Assembly: GCF_001723175.1 (NCBI RefSeq)
Contig: NC_064650.1
Coordinates: forward strand, 4,898,001-4,962,000
DNA length: 64,000 nt
DNA from: Penicillium oxalicum
Lineage: Eukaryota > Ascomycota > Eurotiomycetes > Eurotiales > Aspergillaceae
Reading direction: 5' to 3'
Part shown: positions 47,032 through 58,835 of the stretch, piece after piece
How positions within the stretch are numbered: the stretch's first letter is position 1
Layout: each line of letters begins with the position of its first letter
Position numbers and translations under genes: made by a program
Notes under the pieces: model-generated
Databases searched by the model: none
Seen by the model: only the letters and a program-made list of their open reading frames with translations
Told to the model about the DNA's origin: nothing

Positions 47032-47683
47032 GTTGGAGGAGACTGCGAATTACGACAAGGGAGAGATTACTGGGAGATGGTTAGGCTGCATGGTTGAGAC
47101 TCACTTGGAGATATTGACAGTCTGGTGCAGGCAGCTGAACAGATCGTGACTGGGCATGCTGTCGTTTCTAAGAGAGAACTCGCTGGTTTATCGACCGTGC
47201 TTGAGCCGCTGTCTTTCGAGGGACTTGCCCTTTCAGCCTGTGAGGATGCAGCTTTGTTACTATCAGGTCCAGCACTTTGAGCGTCTTCTTTCTGCGTCCG
47301 AACCTTCATCTGGTACTCTGCCGAGGCGTGATTTGCGATGTATGATTATGTTATGTTGGAGTCGATGATCCTGGTCTGAGGTTCTGTTTATGATTAACCT
47401 CCCGTCAGCTCAGGATTTTGTTCAATACAAAAGATTATTATTATTGTCAAATTTCCCTTGGATTTACACGATGAGGATAAAATAGACTTGCAGGCCCCCC
47501 CTAGAGCTGGAGGCAAGAGCAAAAGTGAGATGCAGACGCGGAAACGAGAATTCTCGCCTCACATCTGTCAGTGAGCGTTTCGTGTGCTGATCTGCCAGGC
47601 GCCATCCCTTCACTTTCAAGTCTTCAAAAGCTACATTTCGTACGTTAAGACTCGGCTTGTGTCTGTTGACCCAATGCTGTGCC

Positions 47684-47707
47684 GGGGGGGGGGGGGGGGG
47701 GGGGGGG
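47684..47707 (+). repeat. Poly-G tract, 24 nt
   Basis: An uninterrupted run of 24 G in the 3' region of the zinc-knuckle gene. The length in the real genome is uncertain because such runs are hard to sequence. Confidence 0.95.
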
Positions 47708-47979
47708 CGTTCCATATGCCAGGCGATGAGACCAAATGAGAAGTGCGGCATCGGATACATTCGAGAAGACTTTTCAGCGGAACCATAGCGCTTTTTCAAA
47801 TGTGTTACTGTCCGCAATGAGCCTTTCTCTCCAAAAAGGGGTCCTGACTCGACGATTGATATTGAAGATGAAGCAATACAGGCTTTGTGGCGCATGTGTA
47901 AATACCTAGGTTTGTTCCTGCTTTTGACCTGGAGGCCCCCTCTACATCGTACCTTGCAATATGCATCATCTGTGCTACA

Positions 47980-48006
47980 GAGAGAGAGAGAGAGAAAGAG
48001 AAAGAG
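47980..48006 (+). repeat. GA-rich microsatellite
   Basis: A run of GA dinucleotides passing into GAAA units, about 27 nt long. Confidence 0.9.
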
Positions 48007-49034
48007 GGCAGAGGCTTGAAGTCAAGATTAGATCTTGGGCCCACCTTGGAGCCGTTAGGGCAGCTCACACGGGGCATAACAACGCCTCGCGATCGTCATC
48101 GGCGTTACCCTCTCGGTTTGCTGAGGGCGCAAGACCGGCCCAATCAGTTTCACAAGCCTGTACTCGGTGGCTTGCGCATGCTCCTTTTACCGCGCTGGAT
48201 TAATCTTTTTGTGGAGACGATGAGGCTGACATCTCCCGAATGATCCCTTGCTTTGACCCCCTTCTATTCGATTTCCAGGGGTTGCGTCGGCAGTGATCAT
48301 GAACGACTGAAGACGAGAATGCAGGCAGAACTCCGGGAGACAAATCTGGTCTTCCTGCTCTGAGTCTCGTCAGGCTGATTTCTGATTCGGTTCTGGTGTC
48401 AATTGCCTGGCTCAAAGAGGAGGTTGTCCAGAGGAGTTCGGAGCACGATCGCGCTCCGAAGAAAAGGGAGTCCACCGCAGAAGACGATTCCCCTTCAAGT
48501 GAGCAAGTCGTGACCACAAGATCAATTGACCTATGGGACCGTCCTTTGCTGATTGCTGCGCTACGGGAACCTCCAAGTCATAACCGAGCTGGGAAAGGAA
48601 GACTTGACCCAAGGATGGCTTGAGCTGGTCGATGATGGGACCCTAGAATGTTCCACTGTAAGGAGCAAAGGGGAGGCTTATCAGTAGTCTTGAATTGATG
48701 GGCCATCATAATGATTGCGGCCAGTTGCCACAGAGCCTTATCAACGTTCATCTGTCGTGCCCCAAAGTTGCAGGCGCCCGACAAGACCCACGGGTCTCGG
48801 TCGAGTATCTGATGTCATCCAGAACATCCGTTCTCCACGCGACACAATGTCCAACCAGAACGAACAGTTGCCATGCGCATGTCTCGTCATCGACTTTGTT
48901 GGGTCTGGCCTGTAGGAAATGGATTTCCATCATATAAGAATCAATCAAATGAATTGCCGCCAGCCGAGGATCCGCGTTTGAACTCCCCACCTTGGACATC
49001 TAAGATTATACCCATTCACCTCCACCCCTTCATC

Positions 49035-51035
49035 ATGTTGTCGGAACGAGTAACGTCCTATTCAGAGGTTCGAATCCTATTCCCCATGCCACATCTCCCT
49101 AGCATCCTGGTTCGTGTCCATCGTTGTTGACTCAATACTTTTTACCAGCCTCTGTCCGAGGAAGAGAGAGCTCATTTTAGTAATTACGAGAGACTTGGAC
49201 CCGAAGGAGATAATCCCAAGGTAAGTGTCTGCTCTTTTTTCCCTTTCAATTCACCTGGACAACTTCAGGTGTGATTTCCATTTCCACAATGAAAACTTCC
49301 CGGCGAATGTTGACAGAGTCAGAATCGGGCCGCATGCCATCCCCAGGGCCAACGGCCTCATGACTACCCATCTCAGCCCGTGGGCATTGGGTCGCAGAAG
49401 AGCCTAAAAGACACGTTGTCGCAAGGTATCGTACTTGACGAAGTTTTGGATTCTTTTGCCTGGAATCCCCAGGTGCAGCCAAATTTGACCAATGTACAGA
49501 ATCTTTCAGAGGCAACGAGTCGCAGTCGTTCACTGGGAATAATCAGTCCAGTCTCTGAGGGAACATTCTCTGTGAGCCGGACGAAAGTTGAGGAAATACC
49601 CACCAGACAGCCGGTTTGTCTGGTATTTACAGTTCAGCGTGGACAGTCTGCCCTTCAGTGTGGTGATTTCCATTTCCTTTTGGTGTGTATGAGCCATCAC
49701 CTAGAAAGGCAGCAGGACCAGGCGTTCTCATCACGGATCGGGCTTCTTTTTGTGCCTTGGTCATGTTTGAATTATCTTGTCTGTTGTTTTTGTTTTATTC
49801 CTGCCATGTCATCACTGGGGCACGCGGATGTACACAGGTATCCTCGGGTGATTCGAGAAGCCGTGAAGGCGAGGAATAACGTACATGAATTCTTGACATC
49901 TGATCTAGGCGCTCTTTGGAAACAGCGGATGTTACATTCCTAGCCATATCCGTAGAGTGGCTTGGGTGTGGAGTCACCGCTCATCACGTCTTGAGAGACT
50001 GTAGATATTTGGCGCAAAAATCTATAGGACGATTCGATTTGGTAGACGAGGCGTGAGTGTAGATCGTGCTGGCGATGGGGTATTCATACGTGACAAAACT
50101 TCAGTCTGTTTGGTCCGCAGATACTTCTAATCGTATCAGCCCTTGTGATTCTAGTACAAGTCTGCTCTTTATCTTCAGTCTTTGCAGATCCTCGGCCTTT
50201 TTTTTTTATTCAAGCGCTGGCATCCAGTACATCGGACAGTCAACCAGGAAGTGGTCCTTGGCCTAAGGAGATATTGTGAACTCTTGAACATGTTCGAGGT
50301 TCCATTCTTTCTTCAAATGGATGCTCGGTATGAGCCAGCCTCCAGTGGAAAGTATCCGACTAAGCGCAACTTTCATCGGACCCTTTTAAAATGGCTTTGT
50401 TTTAAATTGTTGGCCCCCATCCACCCGAACAGCGTCTTATTTCGCGTATAGGTCTATCTAGATGTCCTGTCTTCAAGTCGGGTACTTTCAAGCACTGGCC
50501 ATATGCAGGAACTGACCAGGGCTTCTACTCCATTGAATGAGGTGGTCTTTTACGTCGAGCGGTGCGACTCCCATTGGAGCGAGAAACCATCCGTGAGTGG
50601 AAGTGAAGGCGTGCTTGTTGCCCACCATGAGTCACTTGGATTTTAGGTTATCCTCGGTGAGCAGTCCTGTGGATACATGCGTTTGCTCCATTGGGCCAGG
50701 CTTCGGCTGATGATAGAAATGTGAGTGGAGCATCGCGTCAAATTGGGTCGGTTTTGCCTGTAATCCGCACTGACCAAAGTTTAATGAGTGTTGGGAAGAC
50801 CTCTTCTAGCCGTCATGGGGGGGATTGGCAACCCGTGGAGAGAAAGAAACTTCTTCACCGGCACTGCGGAGCACGCAGTGACTCAACAGACCCAACACCT
50901 TTTGAATTGTTTGAAAATCAATGGAACATCCATTTGAGTATTAAATATCAGGAGCTTGGAGAGGATGAATGTACAGCAAGATACAAAGTTAAGATTGCAG
51001 ATGACCCGAATTTCTCGAGTCTTCAACAAAACTAG
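49035..51035 (+). CDS. Probable multi-exon hypothetical gene, 3' structure unresolved (possibly degraded)
   Basis: The 5' part reads cleanly. An ATG at 49035 starts a short exon whose donor is either GTAACG at 49050 or GTTCGA at 49068. Exon 49149-49220 follows (PLSEEERAHFSNYERLGPEG), ending at GTAAGT. A third exon starts at 49317 after TTGACAG, with both joins in phase 0. It continues in frame with VGIGSQKSLKDTLSQG and QPNLTNVQNLSEATSRSRSL to at least about 49610. Further coding-like islands occur at about 50452-50585, 50646-50722 (joined by a 60-nt GTGAGT...TTTTAG intron) and about 50814-51035 (FELFENQWNIHLSIKYQE, ending in TAG). I could not connect the 49.7-50.4 kb part without meeting stops. 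No family is recognised. It may be a real unknown gene or a decaying copy. Confidence 0.4.
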
Positions 51036-51727
51036 ACTGGTCCGGAAGGATACATTTTGACAGCGGCACATCCAGTACACCACGCACAAAGAGCTGGGAC
51101 AGCAAGTACCGGTACGTGGTCTCGCAGCGGATGGGGCTCACTACTCTGAGTACCACTGACAAGTTCCAACCACCCGTTTCTTCCAGGCCCTGCCAAGACC
51201 GAAAACCCTCTCTCATCTGATTTCCGTTATCAGATCGGACCAGGCACAGAAGAAAAAAAGCGGGTTGATTTCTCCGCTTCGCCGAGCTTCTTGTTTTTCT
51301 TTTCCTCTCCGCTCGTCCATCTTGATACCACGACAGGAGCTGCTGTGGACCTGCCATAGTCATTTTCTGTTGGGCGGCTGGTAGCTGGGGAATTCTTCTC
51401 GCCAGGTGAGTCTATTTGATCCCGCCCGCCTCGGCTACCGTCTACAATACCCCGTCTTGGTTGAAGGCCGCATTCTCCGCGGGGAAAAGCGGATACAGAC
51501 AACTCTTGCAGAACCAAGTCCACTGACCACACGATAGATCTTATCCAGCACATTTGAATATTGCTGTGGTCACTGAGAAGGCAAAACTGTGAAGTTGTTT
51601 CTGTCATAACCGAAGAAAAGCTGGCCAGGTCTGGTGATCTTGGGTCCCTTCTTCTTGGAGAAAAGAACCATACCACCCCCCCCCAACCCAGCGAAAAGAA
51701 ATCGCAATTCCTGGCAGCGTTGCAAAG
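51036..51727. other. Promoter/leader region of the MFS transporter gene
   Basis: Mixed sequence. A C-rich run at about 51676-51687 lies just upstream of the MFS start codon. No separate gene was seen. Confidence 0.5.
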
Positions 51728-53699
51728 ATGTCTGTCGAGGCCGCACAGGGCGACCACGGGCCTCACAAGGCCTATAGTCCTGGGGAGATCAACGAGTCAC
51801 TGCGGGCTCACTCGGACTCGACGGATGTGAATGACTTGGAGTCAGATGAATTTGACATTGACAATATTGAGCGTATTTACAGGTAAGCCGCATTTGGAGA
51901 AGCGAGCGTTTGGACGTCGATCTGGATCACTCATTCTTCTTTATCCAGGAAGCTTGATCGGCGCATTATACCTGCCTTCTGGGTCCTGTACTTCATGTGC
52001 TCTGCCATTCGATCTAATGTTGGATTGGCGCAGACCATGAATACCAGCTCGGGTCATGATCTGGCTGAAGTACTACATTTGAATCCCCATCAGATCTCGA
52101 CTGGCTTGGCGTTATTCTATGTTTGTTATGTGGTCTTTGATCTACCATCGAATCTGGTGATGACCCGTCTGAGTCCGCACGTCTGGATGAGCCGAATTGT
52201 CATCAGCGTCGGCTTGATCGGTACCTGTATGACGGCGATGAAAGCAGCATGGAGCTTTTAGTATGTCCAAGCGTTTCCAAACCCTCGGCCCTATACCTGC
52301 ACTCTGCTGACCTTTTGTCCCCCCTCCCCCTCTCTGTTTTCAAAAAATTCAGTCTACTTCGTCTTCTTCTCGGAATCGTCGAGGCTGGTCTCTGGCCTGG
52401 CATGACATACTATCTCACTCTGTTCTACCCTCCATCACGGATCGGGAAGCGTATTGGCCAATACTTCACTGCAGCTCAAGTCTCCGCCGCGGTGGTTGGA
52501 CTCGTCTCTGCAGGCTTCCAAAAAATGGACGGTCTGCAAGGCTACGTCGGATTCCAATGGATGTTCCTCATTTACGGTATCATCACCATTGCCCTAGGCT
52601 TCGCGCAGCTGTGGTGGCTCCCGGACCGACCTGTGGCTCCTGGTGCAGCGGCCCCGAAGCGTTCCCGATTGCTGCGTTGGCTGCCTCAAAGTCGCCCGGC
52701 CTTGACTGGTCGCGACTCGGTCATTCACTACCACGACATGAAGCGCGTGTATCACAATTCCAAATGGACTCTGCGGGATCTGCTCCATGTCTTTATGGAC
52801 TGGAGACTGTGGCCGCTGCTGGTCATGTACTTTGGCGTGGTGGGTGTGGAATTGGGTTATGGCAGCTGTATGCGAACGTCATTATCAAAGCTATCAACCC
52901 ATCCTTGAACGGGGTTGATCTCAGCCTGCTCACTGCACCAATCTGGATTGTATGTGTTACTGTTGCGTCCCTGCGAATCCCCCAATTTCTTCCCCCCCAA
53001 AGACTCTTAACCCCATCCTATTCAAACCCCCTTTTCCTTCCTTCTTTGCTATCTTTGTCTTGACTAACGCCGCGCTTTCAAAAACTCCCCCCTCCAACAG
53101 ATGGACCTCATCGCCATTCTCCTCGTCACCCCCTTTTCAGATCGCTTCCACCGCCACCGCGCCCTCTTCTTCACCATTCCCGTCTTACTACAAATCCTTG
53201 GCCTCCTCCTAACCAGCTACGCCGGCTCCGAAGAAAACCCCTGGCCCCGATACGGCGGCCTCCTCATCGTCGGATTCGGCCTCGGCCCCACCGTCCCAAT
53301 CACCATGACCTGGACCGCGGAGATCTTCCAGCCCGTCACGGGGAAGTCGGCGTCGCCGCCGCCTCGGCCGTCGTCTCCGGCTGGGGCAATCTGGGCAGTA
53401 TCCTAACCACGTACGCCCTCTACTCAGGCTGGAAAAGCGACTACGAGGCCCCCGGACGACAAAAGTATCGCAAAAGTAACCTGGTCATGATTGGAATCCT
53501 CATCGCCAGCATTCTCGCCGCAGTCCTGATGCAGCTTCTCCTTCGCTTTGTCGATGATCAACAGACTCGCGGAGAAGTTGACGCGGAGGGTAACGTTGTG
53601 GACGGAGCCGCGCGTCGGGAAGCTCAACAGCGTGGATTGCAGGGTTTGGGAGCGGGCGTGAGACGCTGGTTCCGACGTGACGACCCCGAGCGCAAGTGA
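51728..53699 (+). CDS. MFS transporter, Dal5-like anion:cation symporter family, with two apparent frameshifts
   Basis: The exons are 51728-51882, 51949-52260, 52353-52949 and 53101-53699, all with canonical splice sites, giving about 554 residues. The N-terminus is acidic and cytosolic (ESDEFDIDNIERIYRKLDRR), leading to RRIIPAFWVLYFMCSAIRSNVG and about twelve membrane segments. LLGIVEAGLWPGMTYYLTLFYP and SDRFHRHRALFF are signatures of the allantoate/carboxylate permease (Dal5/ACS) group. The substrate is not predictable. Two breaks interrupt an otherwise intact coding sequence. One base is missing near 52867, between GYGS and YANVIIKAINPSL. Another is missing in the G run 53340-53343, before VGVAAASAVVSGWG. 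They are either read errors or a recent pseudogene. It converges on glutamine synthetase. Confidence 0.82.
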
Positions 53700-54700
53700 A
53701 AGTGGCCCCTGGACACTATCATGGTGTTGCTTGATCGATGGGCCTGTCCCGTCTGTTGCAGGCTGTGAGGGCCCAATCGAATCAAAGTGACCTTTTATAA
53801 TAGTGGGCATAGGTTGTAGAGACCTTCCGCACCTACTTTGCTTGGATAGAGTTCCAAGGCTGTGTGGCTTTTTTTTGCTTTTTGGTGATGAATAGATGTA
53901 TAGACTTGCTACTTTTGATAAGAATATGATTGGTAATGGGATGGGCTATGAGAAATGAAACGTGAACCGCGTGTCGAGAAGCGTAAAGTCTCTAATTTGA
54001 TTCAGTCAAGACTTGACTGGGGCTGAGAGCTGAGTCTCACTTTGATATAGCGCCTATAAAAGACACGCCTAGGTACCTGGCTTAAGATGGATTGAGCTCC
54101 TACTCTTGACACCACAACGTTCATGTGAATGCCGTTGTCAACCTTGATTTGCAGAGGTTTGTCCCAAGCGACAATTACCAAATAGAAGCCCTACCTGGTA
54201 CTTTTAGATACTTACCGGTCAGTGACGCCCTTGTTGGAAGAGCATCGCACTCGAATTTACAGGTAGATATCGTCAAAAAGGACCAAGATTTGCTCAAACG
54301 ATGGGCTGATTTTCCATCCATGTAATGATTCTATGCTGTTGTACGTCACACATAACCCACGATAGTGGCAAAGGAGTTTCCAAGAAGAAACAAAACAAAG
54401 AGACAGCGGCAAGTGCAACATGAGGTGAAAGAACGCAAGAGGCGGACCCTGGCGCCGAGAGACAGGAAGGTCATAGGTGGAGCTTTCATCAGGAAGAGTC
54501 GGGGAGGAGGAAGAGAGAAAGAGAGACAGATAAGAGATAGGAAAGGAGATCGAAAAAAACAAACAAACGCAGTGGCAGGTGGTGTCAAAAATAGGGTTCT
54601 AATGGACGGTGGGGCTCCCTCATGCATTTAGGCCGCTCTCATGGTCCGAACTCCCAGTTGATGCCGGAGGGTATCGGAGCGCTAAGATCAAACAATTCAA
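53700..54700. other. Convergent intergenic region MFS / glnA
   Basis: It contains a TATAAAAG at 54055-54062 that is followed by no convincing reading frame, and a GA-rich patch at about 54505-54545. No gene is called. Confidence 0.5.
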
Positions 54701-56429
54701 TTACAGACCACCGCACATGGTCTCCACGATGATACCGGTGATCTGGTAAGGATCGGCGTTGGAGGCAGGGCGACGGTCCTCAAAGTAACCCTTGCCATCC
54801 TTGGCGACCTGGCGGGGGATACGGATGGAGCCACCACGGTCGGCGACACCATATGAGAACTTGTCGATGTTACCGGTCTCGTGACGGCCAGTCAGGCGCT
54901 TGTCGTTGCCCTCACCGTACACTGCAATGTGTTCTTGGTGGCGAGCCTCGAACTTCTTCATGGCGGCCTCGATAGCCTTCATACCACCCTCAGCACGGGT
55001 AGCGGCGGTAGACACGTTGGAGTGGAGACCGGCACCGTTCCAGTCGCCGTCAATGGGCTTGGGCTCGAAAGAAATGCGGACACCGAACTCTTCAGCGACA
55101 CGGTGGAGGATGAAGCGGGACATCCAGAGGTGGTCACCCACTGTGAATCCTTTGTCAGACACGATTTTCCAAGGGCGTCGCGGATGAAACATGAGAACCA
55201 GAGAGAACTTACTGTCAATGCCGGGGCAAGGGCCAACCTGGTACTCCCACTGAGAGGGCATGACCTCGGCGTTGATACCGGAGATGTTGATGCCAGCGTA
55301 CAGGCAGGCGCGGTAGTGAGCCTCAACGATGTCACGGCAGTAGACCTTGCCGGTACCAACACCGCAGTAGTAGGGGCCCTGGGCACCGGGGAAACCACCA
55401 CGGGGCCAGCCATAGGGCCAGCCGTCAGTGCCGAGAAGGGTGTACTCCTGCTCCAGACCGAACCAGAACTCCTCCTTGGCGTTGGTCTCCATCAGGCGGG
55501 CGGCATCGTGACGGTAGTTGAACTTGTTGGGGCTTCCATCGGCATCCCAGGTCTCGCAGAGGACGAGAATGTTCTCACCGCGGCGGAAGGGGTCGGGGAA
55601 GATAGCGACGGGGCGGAGGTAGACATCGGAGTTGTCACCGGGGGCCTGGCCGGTCGAGGAACCGTCAAAGTTCCATTCGGGAAGTTCTTCAACACTCGTG
55701 ACGGCCTTGGAGAGGGTCTGCCGAAATGGAACGAATCAAGTTAGCGCAGGGAATTTCAGGCATTCCACTGGGGCTTGGCAAGACGAAGGCGGTCGAGTGC
55801 CCCTCTATCGCACGTGATGCGGATCGTTGCAGAGTCATATCTCATGCAGCGACTGGAAAAGGGAAAACCTCCGCGCGCGGTGCTTATCGCCGCCAGCCGA
55901 TACGCACGGGGCAACACATCCCACAGAAATCCCAGTTTCGAGCGATAAGACATTCTCCAACGAACCCATCGTGCTAACAGAGGGACCCGCAGTTTGGAGG
56001 GGACGAGGGCAGGAAAGAGGTGAAGGATAGAGAAGATGACGCAGTCGTACCTTGGTCTTCGAACGAGTGCCACCGTTGGCATCAATCCAAACGTACTCAG
56101 CCTGGACACGACCACGCTGGTCCAGGGTCATGTACTTCATGAGCTGTTCGACCCCAAGGGAAGTCAGTATAAGAGTATTTCCTCGCAGGCTCAGCGGCCA
56201 TTGTGGAAATCCAATGCATCGAGAATCAAACGCACATTCTCCGTGTTGGAGACGACAGTTGAATCGGCAGCCTATCAATCGAACAGCGCAAGAGTAGTTA
56301 GCAGCCGTTTCAGTCAGGATTGGGACCTCGTGGTCGTGAATGTTCCTCCCGGGCAGAGCATCGAATGAGTCACTCGATGCGGGAGCGGTCCTCCGGGACT
56401 GAGGAAGGACAAGGTGCATGACATACCAT
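54701..56429 (-). CDS. glnA: Glutamine synthetase (GSII type)
   Basis: Minus-strand exons are 56429-56427 (the ATG only), 56271-56236, 56143-56051, 55717-55213 and 55140-54701, giving 358 residues. Introns are 155, 92, 333 and 72 nt. The start follows from [13 protein letters not shown] joining [11 protein letters not shown], matching eukaryotic GSII N-termini; the ATG is directly followed by donor GTATGT. The GSII hallmarks are [43 protein letters not shown] and [12 protein letters not shown], and the C-terminus is [13 protein letters not shown]. The enzyme makes glutamine from glutamate, ammonia and ATP in the cytosol as a decamer and is central to nitrogen metabolism. Codon use is highly biased, consistent with strong expression. 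Candidate GATA-factor sites occur upstream and in the long intron. Confidence 0.96.
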
Positions 56430-56636
56430 AATGAGTGATTATGGGAATATGTGTGAGGGTTGGAAAACCAAGTGAGGCTTGCAGGCAAGCAAAACTTTTC
56501 AAAAGGAGTTCAAGATTGAAAAGACACGAAATGTTGTTCCCGAAGGAAGAGAGAGGAAGTGTGTTGCGATGGATGGAAAATCCCAAGGAAGGGGAGGAGG
56601 GTGAGTTTTTAGATGGTGGGGGAAGCAGAGGGCGAC

Positions 56637-56642
56637 AGATAA
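56637..56642 (+). promoter_or_regulatory. Candidate AreA/GATA-factor site upstream of glnA
   Basis: AGATAA fits the HGATAR consensus of fungal nitrogen GATA factors and lies about 210 nt upstream of the glnA ATG. A second match, in the other orientation (TTATCT), is at 56911-56916. The motif is short and expected by chance about once per 350 nt over both strands, so this is a suggestion only. Confidence 0.35.
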
Positions 56643-56910
56643 AGATTTAAATTTAGTCACGTCCGCCAGTGAGTCTTTTCGAGATTTTGGGGGGGAAGCA
56701 GACGAAACGGGAAAGCCCCAGTGGGACCGGGACGCTTAGCGGAGGGATTTAAAAAAGAAAAAGTCGAAAAAAGAAAAAGAAAAAGAAAATCTCAAAAATC
56801 CAAACTGGAGGATCGATGGCTGACCACGAACCCAATGGAAGAGACTGATGTGGATCATGTCTGTCTCTTTGGGACTAGCGGTATCCTCATTTACCACTCT
56901 GGAACCTCCG

Positions 56911-56916
56911 TTATCT
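56911..56916 (-). promoter_or_regulatory. Candidate AreA/GATA-factor site, distal
   Basis: TTATCT on the plus strand is AGATAA on the glnA strand, about 480 nt upstream of the ATG. Confidence 0.3.
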
Positions 56917-57318
56917 TACCGGTTATTACGTGCATTGCCCAGAGAGACGGAGTCACGGACTCACGGAGATGCAGATTCCAGTAATGGTATTGACTGGAAC
57001 TGCGTCAGGAAACTCCCCAAAAGTGCCTCATACAATAGACTTTAGGCTGGATTGAGATGGGAATCAGTGCCACTGACATTTGGACCTGGAACATTCCCAT
57101 GCCCGACACCGGGGGTCGTTGAGGAAACACCTCGTTCGGCGCCAAGGGGGGAAAAAGAGAAGAAAAATAAATCACGCAAACATTCTTTTTCGCGCCGGGC
57201 AGGGCTAAGTAGGCACCATCAACTCTGGCGGAGGTATTATTGTTGTTGTACATGACTCTTTTATTTTTTTCTTGATGTCCCTCGTGATCACCATACCCGC
57301 TTGGAAAAACACTCGAGC

Positions 57319-57333
57319 AAAAAAAAAAAAAAA
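57319..57333 (+). repeat. Poly-A run, 15 nt
   Basis: An uninterrupted A run in non-coding sequence. Confidence 0.9.
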
Positions 57334-58810
57334 CCCTCTTCCTGTCTGGTGAGAAATCGGGAGCATCGTGAACAGAGTGCGATCAATATCCTTTCTGACC
57401 GCCGAGTCCATCCTTGATACTGTAGAACTACGCCACCCACTTTTCTCCCGTGTCATCATCGGCGCATCATACAAAAAACCACCACGAGAAACTGGTGCCG
57501 AGACTCTTGGAACCTCGTCACCGATCTGCCGTTCTGCCTCAATGTGGACTACCACTGACTGCCTTCGTATGGTCTTCAGGGCATCAGCCCAGGTGTCGGC
57601 GACGGATCATCATTTTCTCGTGTTCGCGCAGGGCCGTTACGAGCCCCAACAATGTTACCAGTTCACCATTTGAATGTTGTCCGCACCCTTCATCTTCGTC
57701 CAACAATACTCCTATACCTCCCTTCTGTAGACTCTGCAAAGTTTGGTCCATCGGTGTACAAGCGGGTGATGGAAGACTACTGATCTTGCGGTTCGGTGCT
57801 CTTTCCACGCCACCAGATATCCGCCAATGAGGTCGATCACGCTCGGGCGCAAATGATGTTTCTTACTTCCCTTCCTATTCACCTACCGTCTTGGGCGGAC
57901 CTGAAGCCTATCGTGAACTAGAATACAAATCACTCGCGTCGCCAGCATCCGCGGCCCAATCAATGCTGGTAGACCCATGTGAATGGCACCAGGTGGAAGG
58001 AGAACTAGTCACACGAGAAAAGCAAATACATTGTTCTCGTTGGGCCGATAAGTCATGGACCCCACCAACTTCCGAAGCTTCGATGCAGTTTCATATCAAC
58101 AAGCTAAGTGAACACACTAGTAACACCTCCCTCTTCACGGTGCCTTCCAAGACGCCAGGGGAATCGCAACCGAATTTTTCTTTTTGCCGCTTCAAGCTCT
58201 TTGGCATATCCCTTTTCTTTTTTTTTAAGGATGAACCGGGCACGATCCCGGGGGATAGACACCATGGAGTTCCAACCTGCTCTACAATCCCGCTATGATT
58301 TCCGGCTGCGATTCCGTGTCCGTCTCATGCTTGACTTTATCCCCTTTCGGTCGCTGACCCTCCCCCGGAAAAAGTCCGGGGTGGAATCTGGACCCCTCCT
58401 CTTCCGGGCATACAGGGAAGATCCATTCGGATGTCAAGCGGCCTTCCATGTCACTTGGGCTATCAGACACGGAGAAACCATGCGCCACCCGGTCCGCATC
58501 CTCGGCGAAGGGAAAACGGGACAGGATACTTGAGACTGTTAATTCTGTCCGTGCGCAAAGAATAACAATATTGATCACCCTGTCTCCCACCCCAGCCTCA
58601 TCAAAATTATGAAGATACAGTATGTCTGTGCCATTGAAAGCGAGAGAAAAGTCTATTCAGATTGGTAATTTTTTTTTAATTTACCCACCCGCGTCGAGCC
58701 TCATGCTCATGGTGGATGCATATCAGCTGCAAGGACGGGGGTGAATTAATTGTCTCAATGATAGCTCCGTCTCCATGGGATTGGACATCCAAGCAGGGGC
58801 GGGCTGGAAG

Positions 58811-58835
58811 CCTGGGAAGCTGGGAAGCTGGGAAG
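58811..58835 (+). repeat. Short tandem repeat, 8-bp unit in three copies
   Basis: The unit CTGGGAAG is repeated three times in tandem in non-coding sequence; no function is evident. Confidence 0.8.

Larger units (their letters stand above)
47032..49034. other. Intergenic region with poly-G tract and GA repeat
   Basis: No supported gene. It contains a 24-nt G run (47684-47707) and a GA-rich microsatellite (47980-48006). Short frames on both strands lack any family look. Confidence 0.5.

Noticed and set aside
49067..49077. GGTTCGAATCC, identical to a tRNA B box
   Set aside because: No A box at the proper distance upstream, an imperfect T stem and no acceptor-stem pairing, so it is not a tRNA gene.
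52837..52865. A 29-nt GT...AG segment that would restore the MFS frame if spliced
   Set aside because: Too short for a fungal spliceosomal intron and lacks a branch site; a missing base is more likely.
54055..54062. TATAAAAG suggesting a promoter downstream of the MFS gene
   Set aside because: The only reading frames behind it are short and start with GTG or stop after 18 codons; no product could be supported.
54881..55744. 287-codon open frame antisense to glutamine synthetase
   Set aside because: Same cause: GC-ending codon bias of glnA keeps the opposite strand open. It is repetitive in Val/Gly/Glu and lacks motifs.
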